Shown in pieces: positions 32,425-36,616 of a stretch of DNA of 36,616 nt (positions within the stretch are counted from its first letter, which is position 1; each line of letters starts with the position of its first letter). Below the pieces are notes generated by a model. It searched no databases, was not told the DNA's origin, and saw only the letters and a list, made by a program, of their open reading frames with translations. A program made the position numbers and the translations under genes. This DNA comes from JAJFUI01 sp039679885 (lineage in GTDB: Bacteria > Planctomycetota > Planctomycetia > Pirellulales > Thermoguttaceae), in assembly GCA_039679885.1 (NCBI GenBank), contig JBDKUC010000410.1, positions 1 to 36,616 of the forward strand, in the 5' to 3' direction.

Positions 32425-32599
32425 GCGTTTTTTTCACCAAGGCGTAGGGTGGATCAAGCAAACCAAGGCGGTGGTGGGCTTCCATCGCGGCAATGCGTCC
32501 TGCAAATCGACAGAGCGTGAATCATCGCTGATTGGTTTGCGAAGCCCCACCATCTATTTGCGACGTCGACCCACCCTCCGGTGAGAATTGCGATCTAGG
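32425..32599. mobile_element. MITE-like palindromic element, copy C (inverted orientation)
   Basis: The core (about 32444-32579) matches copies A and B in the opposite orientation. TTGCGATCTAGG stands as a direct repeat on both sides (32413-32424 and 32588-32599), a possible target-site duplication, though its TTGCG part may belong to the element end (copies A and B also have GCAA there). The two direct repeats contain the stop codons of the ExeA-like and HicB-like genes. Confidence 0.65.
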
Positions 32600-32975
32600 C
32601 GTCGTCGCGCGGCACCTTGTCGCCGTCGATCAGTTCCAGCAGCTTCGAGATGCAGAGCTTGTTCATGCTCGTGTGATGGGTGAAGGCCTCGTCCCTGAGG
32701 GCCTGATGGAGCGTCTTCGGCAGGCGGACGGTAATCACCCGGGTCGGCTCCGTGTCCGGCAAGTCACTCTCGCGAAGCTTCTTGAGCGTTCGCAGAATCT
32801 CCTGATAGGTCTCCGAGCGTTCGAACGCCGCGAGCGACTCCGGCGTGGTAAAGACGTTTCGCACGACTCCCTTCGGGCTAAGAACGTCACGGTAGAAGGC
32901 GACCCAATCGGCCTGCTGGGCGAGGAGTTGTTCCGCTGTTTGCTTGACTTCCGCTTCCTGCTCGATCGTAACCAC
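32595..32975 (-). CDS. HicB-like antitoxin (RHH-type), no toxin visible
   Basis: A 126-residue protein from GTG 32975; ATG 33047 would add 24 residues that look non-coding. The C-terminal part 'TRVITVRLPKTLHQALRDEAFTHHTSMNKLCISKLLELI' is a ribbon-helix-helix DNA-binding module as found in the C-terminus of HicB-type antitoxins. The N-terminal half is helical ('EQLLAQQADWVAFYRDVLSPKGVVRNVF'), not the usual HicB partial RNase-H-like fold. No HicA-like gene lies in the neighbouring gaps, so it may be an orphan regulator. GGATGGA precedes the GTG. Its stop lies at the edge of MITE-like copy C. Confidence 0.7.
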   Translation of the reverse strand: MVTIEQEAEVKQTAEQLLAQQADWVAFYRDVLSPKGVVRNVFTTPESLAAFERSETYQEILRTLKKLRESDLPDTEPTRVITVRLPKTLHQALRDEAFTHHTSMNKLCISKLLELIDGDKVPRDDA

Positions 32976-33258
32976 AGTGTTTCCATCCAATCGCTGAGTT
33001 TGACTGTTCCCGGGCCATCTCCGCGGCCCTCGGTTTGCGGAAATCATGGGAAGTCGTCAAGTCCGCGACGGATGTGCTTGCACTGCAAGCAGTTGCGGCA
33101 CAGCTTGCAATGTGCCCTCAAAAAAGACACCGATGCACAGTCGATGGGCAGCGATCCAGTTGCCCAAAGCTTGAGCAAGCCGCCGAGTCGTATTTCCTAA
33201 AGTGTCCACTCGAAACGGCCGATAACCGCTTGTTTTTGAGCCGGCGGGCAATGCTCTG

Positions 33259-34119
33259 CTACGATCGCTTATCGGCCGCGTTGGGATCAAGGGCGCGGGC
33301 GAGTTCCGCGCCGAGAAAGACCACAACGCTCGCGTAGTAGAACCACACCATGATGGCGATGAACGAGCCAACCACGCCGTAGACGCTGTAGCGATTGCTG
33401 ATGACTAAGGACGCCAGAAAGTGCTGGCCAATCTGCCAGACAATCGCCACAAACAGCCCCCCGCAGAAGGCGTCCCGCCAGCGAACCGGTAGCCGCGGTA
33501 TCGTCTTGAACACGAGGGTCATCAAGAGGCTGTTGCCGACGATGAGCGAGAGCCATTGGATCACGGGCCACGTGTTCAACGGCAAGCCGGCGACGAGGTT
33601 CCTTGCGCCCGAGAGAAACATGTTGGCCACGAAGAGCACCATCAGAAGCGCGCCAACTCCCAGAAGCATCAGGAAGGCGACGATCCGTTGGTAAATGATG
33701 CCCCAGATCGCTCGGAGCCAGCTCTCCGAACCTTGCTCGGGGGCCTTCCAGACCTCGTCGAACATCGACTCGAGTTGGACGAAGATCGCTAAGCCGGCCA
33801 CGGCCAACACGAAGACGCCAACGGGGCCGCTGACGAACGCCTGGTCCTTCACCCCGGCCAACAGGTCCTGAAGCTGGCTGGCAAACCAAGGCCCCAACTG
33901 CGTGCGCACTAGGTCGAGCGTCTTCTCCTGTTGGTTCTTGGCCTCGCCAGAGAACCGCGCGATCATGCCGAGCACCGCGACCAGCGTCAGGCACAGTGGG
34001 AACAACGAGAACGCCGCATAGTAGGCTAGCGCCGCGCTGTGCAGCGAGCCGTGATCGCTCGACCAGCGGCGGACGCTGGTCCTTAGCGCGGGCCACAATC
34101 GCCACAGAATCCAACGCAC
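33259..34119 (-). CDS. YihY/BrkB (UPF0761) family membrane protein
   Basis: A 286-residue inner-membrane protein with about six transmembrane segments. 'HSAALAYYAAFSLFPLCLTLVAVLG' is the characteristic YihY first helix, 'LESMFDEVWKAPEQGSESWLRAIW' the conserved loop, and 'RYSVYGVVGSFIAIMVWFYYASVVVFLGAELA' the C-terminal signature. Function is not firmly known; earlier claims as RNase BN were withdrawn. The start is GTG 34119 with AAGGAGCG upstream. It is followed on the same strand (upstream) by a GT-C-like protein 51 bp away. Confidence 0.9.
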   Translation of the reverse strand: MRWILWRLWPALRTSVRRWSSDHGSLHSAALAYYAAFSLFPLCLTLVAVLGMIARFSGEAKNQQEKTLDLVRTQLGPWFASQLQDLLAGVKDQAFVSGPVGVFVLAVAGLAIFVQLESMFDEVWKAPEQGSESWLRAIWGIIYQRIVAFLMLLGVGALLMVLFVANMFLSGARNLVAGLPLNTWPVIQWLSLIVGNSLLMTLVFKTIPRLPVRWRDAFCGGLFVAIVWQIGQHFLASLVISNRYSVYGVVGSFIAIMVWFYYASVVVFLGAELARALDPNAADKRS

Positions 34120-34170
34120 GGTCGCTCCTTGTTGGCGAATCGTTGTCTCGCAATAGGCAGGCTAAACCGG

Positions 34171-35529
34171 TCACCGTCCGACGGCGGGATCGATCCGCCT
34201 GCGTCTTCCGAACGCCCAAGCCGGTCGGACGGCAGACAGCGCAACGCGGTCTTCCAAGTTGGGTCGGAAGATCGTCAGAATCAACAGTGGCAGATACCAG
34301 GCGACCCAGAGCCCCCCTTGATCCGCGTGCCAGAACTGGGTGCCCAGCATGACGGCGGCGGAACAACTCAACAGCGTGCCGAGGTTCTTGTGGGGAGGCC
34401 AAATCGCCAAGCCGGCTGAAATGACAACGAAGAGCGCCACCACGGGAATGCGGTACTCCGGCTGCCAGAACTGCCAAATGCCCGTCGGCTTGACGCCGAA
34501 GGGATTCCGCCAGCCGAACATCTGTCGCAGTTGCTCGCCGAAGGTCCCGAGTTCCGGCGAGAAGAACAGCAGAGCGACGATCAGCACGGCCAAGGAGATC
34601 ACCACGCCGGCACCGAAGCGGACCGCGCCTCGCCACCAATAGAATCCGAACCAAAGCGGCAGCAGGAAGAGCGGGTAGTAGATCAACCCGGCGGCGAGCC
34701 CCAGCACGAGCCCGGCGACCAACGGGCGACGATAAGCCGCAATGGCCCAGAGCAGCAGCATGGCTGGCAGCACATGGTCCATCTGGCTCGTCAGTTGGCT
34801 TGTCGAAAAACTCAGGAGGTAGAGCGTGGCCGCGGCGGCGCCGGTTTGAATGCTGCCGAAGTGCCGCAGGCCGATCCAAACCATGCCGGCCACAACGGCC
34901 AGATGGGCCAGGATCGTCACCGTCCGGGTCTCGGCGGCAATCGCCGGGGCCACGCGCGGCGGCGACGGGTTCGCTCGATCACCCGAAACCATCGCGCGAT
35001 CGCCCAGTTCGGCCAACCGATAGAATGGTTTGTAGCCTGGACTGCGCGTTTCGGTGACGCCCTGATTGGCGAGCAGATATTCCAGTCGTTCGTTCGGGCA
35101 CGTAATCACATTGGTCATCAGGAAGACGAGCAAGGCGGCGCCGGTGAACGTCAGCCCGCTCGAAGACAGGTTCGGTTCCAGCAACGGCCGGCGGACCATC
35201 ATCGGATCCAAGAGGAGGCGGATCAGGAAGAAACCGCCGACGGCAAACAGCCAGATATAGCCTGCCTGGACCAATTGCGCGGAAATCTGGCGGTGATGGA
35301 CCGGATCGGCCGCCACGATTCCCCAAGCCCGCATCAGTTCGGTCGATTGCCAGAGCAGCCCGTGGTAAATCAGCAAGAACCCCGGCGAAAAAGCGATCAG
35401 GGCGACAAGGTCCAGGTTCCGCACGCTCCAGAAGCGATGGAACTTGAAGTAGATGCCGATCATCATCAGGGCCGAGACATAGGCCCAGGTGGTCGGATTC
35501 AGCTTGTAGCCGAAGAGGACTTCCTGCAT
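34171..35529 (-). CDS. GT-C-like polytopic membrane protein
   Basis: A 452-residue membrane protein with about ten hydrophobic segments. 'GYKLNPTTWAYVSALMMIGIYFKFHRFW' opens the protein; a loop with 'SVRNLDLVALIAFSPGFLLIYHGLLW' follows. The pattern of long loops and the 'DAIAHQH'-free architecture suggest a GT-C glycosyltransferase or a related transporter, but no catalytic motif is certain, so the family is not assigned. ATG 35529 is preferred; GTG 35544 (five residues more) is possible, and neither has a clear ribosome site. The C-terminus is Arg-rich. It precedes the YihY gene on the same strand and diverges from the blaI promoter. Confidence 0.65.
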   Translation of the reverse strand: MQEVLFGYKLNPTTWAYVSALMMIGIYFKFHRFWSVRNLDLVALIAFSPGFLLIYHGLLWQSTELMRAWGIVAADPVHHRQISAQLVQAGYIWLFAVGGFFLIRLLLDPMMVRRPLLEPNLSSSGLTFTGAALLVFLMTNVITCPNERLEYLLANQGVTETRSPGYKPFYRLAELGDRAMVSGDRANPSPPRVAPAIAAETRTVTILAHLAVVAGMVWIGLRHFGSIQTGAAAATLYLLSFSTSQLTSQMDHVLPAMLLLWAIAAYRRPLVAGLVLGLAAGLIYYPLFLLPLWFGFYWWRGAVRFGAGVVISLAVLIVALLFFSPELGTFGEQLRQMFGWRNPFGVKPTGIWQFWQPEYRIPVVALFVVISAGLAIWPPHKNLGTLLSCSAAVMLGTQFWHADQGGLWVAWYLPLLILTIFRPNLEDRVALSAVRPAWAFGRRRRIDPAVGR

Positions 35530-35683
35530 GAATTCAAGATACACGCCGGGGGGGAGTTTTCAAGGCCCCCTGAGCGTGCCGACGTGCCGCAATCCTGTCG
35601 GCGGCGGTCATTCACCTTGCCCATTCTAGGCAATCCAAAGAGCCTTCCAGTGCGCCGCCGGGCCGCGAGGATGCGGGCATGAG

Positions 35684-35703
35684 ACCTAAATTCTTCGGTG
35701 AGC
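35684..35703. promoter_or_regulatory. Putative BlaI operator, upstream copy
   Basis: ACCTAAATTCTTCGGTGAGC matches the downstream dyad at 35737 in 17 of 20 positions. It lies just before the -35 box, 53 bp (about five helical turns) from the second site. An imperfect dyad that could bind the BlaI dimer encoded next. Confidence 0.5.
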
Positions 35704-35707
35704 CATC

Positions 35708-35735
35708 TTGACATCGCAGCATAAATCGCTATTTT
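35708..35735 (+). promoter_or_regulatory. Promoter of the blaI-M56 operon
   Basis: A perfect -35 TTGACA (35708-35713) is followed after 16 bp by TATTTT (35730-35735; four of six matches to the -10 consensus). Transcription would start near 35742, within the dyad operator, 23 nt before ATG 35765. Confidence 0.6.
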
Positions 35736-35736
35736 T

Positions 35737-35756
35737 ACCTAAATCATTAGGTGAGC
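35737..35756. promoter_or_regulatory. Putative BlaI operator, downstream copy
   Basis: ACCTAAATCATTAGGT (35737-35752) is a perfect 6-bp dyad around ATCA, extended by GAGC to match the upstream site. It covers the expected transcription start, so a bound repressor would block initiation. The AGGTGAG at its end may double as the ribosome site of blaI. Confidence 0.6.
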
Positions 35757-35764
35757 TTGGGTGA

Positions 35765-36175
35765 ATGGGCACCGATTTGCTGGAATCAACGATGGACGAA
35801 ACGACGCCCAGTGGCCGCGAAATGGACATCCTGAAGGTGCTTTGGGAGTTGGGGCCGGCCAGCGTGCGAGACGTCTGCCGGCGGATGTGTCCCAACCACG
35901 AGTTGGCCTTCAACACCGTGCAAACGCTGCTGCGGATCATGGACGACAAGGGCCTCGTCTCGCACAAGCGGCAGGGCCGGACGTTTATCTATACGCCCCG
36001 CTACAGTCGCGATCGGGCCACCTCCAGCTTCCTTGCCAGAGTGTTCGACGGCGCCGTCGATCAACTCGTGCTGAGCATGATTAGCACGGTCGATCCCGGC
36101 TCGAACGAATTGAAACAGATCGAGAAGATTGTTGCCGACGCCCGTCGTCGCAAACAGCGCGAAAACGAGTCGTAG
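35765..36175 (+). CDS. blaI: BlaI/MecI-type transcriptional repressor
   Basis: A 136-residue winged-helix repressor of the BlaI/MecI/CopY family. The DNA-binding part (about 15-85) contains 'REMDILKVLWELGPASVRDVCRRM' and 'FNTVQTLLRIMDDKGLVSHKRQGRTFIYTP', the family signatures; the C-terminal part is the dimerisation helix. In the model, an M56 sensor protease cleaves the repressor when induced, and an M56 gene follows directly here. ATG 35765 has an AGGTGA 10 nt upstream; ATG 35792 (MDETTPSGRE) is an alternative start. Two operator-like dyads flank its promoter, so self-repression is likely. Confidence 0.9.
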   Translation: MGTDLLESTMDETTPSGREMDILKVLWELGPASVRDVCRRMCPNHELAFNTVQTLLRIMDDKGLVSHKRQGRTFIYTPRYSRDRATSSFLARVFDGAVDQLVLSMISTVDPGSNELKQIEKIVADARRRKQRENES

Positions 36176-36211
36176 GGTGCGCGAAACGCACTGAACAATA
36201 GGAGCCTTACG

Positions 36212-36616
36212 ATGCCGTCGAGCGAATCTCTCTCTTGGTGGCTGGGCTGCTCGGCCCTTTCGAGCTTGGCCATCCTGACGCTGGGCAGCATCGCCACGCT
36301 GTTGGCGCGCCAGCCGGCGCGGCGGTTGCGGATCATCGAGTTGAGTTTAATCGGCTGTCTTTTCGCTCCGATGCTCAGCGCGCTGCCCGGTTATCCGCGA
36401 TGGGCCATTTTGCGGCCGGCGGTGGCGACTCGCGATGCAGCGGCTGATGGTGCTCAATCGCGTGTTCTTTCGAACCCAGCAACGGGCCGACCGACGGAAG
36501 ACGGCTCCCTGGCTTCGGGCGACGTTCGCCTCGCGCCGGGCGAGGCGGCCACGATGGCACAGGCTCCGGCGGCCGAGCCGGCAGCCGTGCCGGGGCAGTT
36601 CTCCTTTGATGTCGGC
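36212..36616 (+). CDS. BlaR1-like M56-family sensor protein (3' end outside window)
   Basis: The first 135 codons of a longer gene; the frame is open to the window end. AGGAG (36200-36204) precedes ATG 36212 by 7 nt. The N-terminus has a hydrophobic segment (about 9-30, 'WWLGCSALSSLAILTLGSIATLL'), a short basic loop ('RQPARRLRIIE') and a second one ('LSLIGCLFAPMLSAL'), then a Pro/Ala-rich loop. This matches the start of planctomycete M56/BlaR1-type proteins. The HExxH metalloprotease motif would lie beyond the window. It stands 36 bp after blaI, the classic repressor-sensor operon order, which is the main support for the call. Confidence 0.75.
   Translation, partial: MPSSESLSWWLGCSALSSLAILTLGSIATLLARQPARRLRIIELSLIGCLFAPMLSALPGYPRWAILRPAVATRDAAADGAQSRVLSNPATGRPTEDGSLASGDVRLAPGEAATMAQAPAAEPAAVPGQFSFDVG

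Noticed and set aside
33287..34879. 530-codon minus-strand frame across the YihY and GT-C-like genes
   Set aside because: It overlaps two well-supported genes in another frame and shows Arg/Ala-rich shadow composition.
34531..35682. 383-codon plus-strand frame opposite the GT-C-like gene
   Set aside because: Gln/Arg/His-rich antisense shadow, with no domain and no ribosome site.

Overview
The window looks like a piece of a planctomycete chromosome, most likely from the Pirellulales or a close relative. It is GC-rich, with long gene-poor spacers full of short palindromic repeats. It carries protein types typical of that group: a Tat-exported Gfo/Idh/MocA oxidoreductase, a membrane leucine-rich-repeat protein, a YfhO-like membrane protein, a DUF362 protein next to a terpenoid-cyclase-like protein, and a BlaI/M56 pair. 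This placement is inferred from gene content; no marker gene such as rRNA is present.

Layout. (1) 1-5766: a type II secretion/type IV pilus-like operon with a GspE/PilB ATPase (5' end outside the window), a GspF/PilC platform protein and four prepilin-like proteins. One prepilin carries a golvesin/Xly-type domain. (2) 5876-9246: a DUF5658-like membrane protein, a D-2-hydroxyacid dehydrogenase, ArfB and a polytopic membrane protein. (3) 9601-15830, minus strand: a GT2 glycosyltransferase overlapping a YfhO-like protein, a tiny zinc-ribbon membrane protein, a DUF362 protein and a terpenoid-cyclase-like protein. (4) 16171-26552: a Tad (tight adherence) pilus locus in the order flp1, flp2, tadV/cpaA, tadE-like, cpaB, secretin cpaC, tadZ/cpaE, vapB-vapC, tadA/cpaF, tadB, tadC. 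(5) 26777-36616: a Gfo/Idh/MocA protein, a small lipoprotein, an LRR membrane protein, RsmE, an ExeA-like ATPase, an orphan HicB-like antitoxin, a YihY/BrkB protein, a GT-C-like membrane protein, and a BlaI repressor followed by a truncated M56 (BlaR1-like) protein.

Two separate filament or secretion machines therefore share the window. The Tad set has the core parts for an Flp pilus: pilin, peptidase, secretin, localisation ATPase, motor ATPase and two platform proteins. TadD, TadF, TadG and a pilotin are not visible. The first cluster is a distinct GspE/GspF machine whose secretin and assembly genes must lie upstream or elsewhere. The isolated ExeA/MshM-like ATPase could serve such a machine.

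The spacers hold several repeat families: three arrays of 7-bp repeats, three copies of a 137-bp-core MITE-like palindromic element, tandem 19-bp palindromes, a tandem 40-bp hairpin unit, and other paired hairpins. Several of these touch or supply the stop codons of neighbouring genes. I saw no rRNA, tRNA, CRISPR array or complete insertion sequence.
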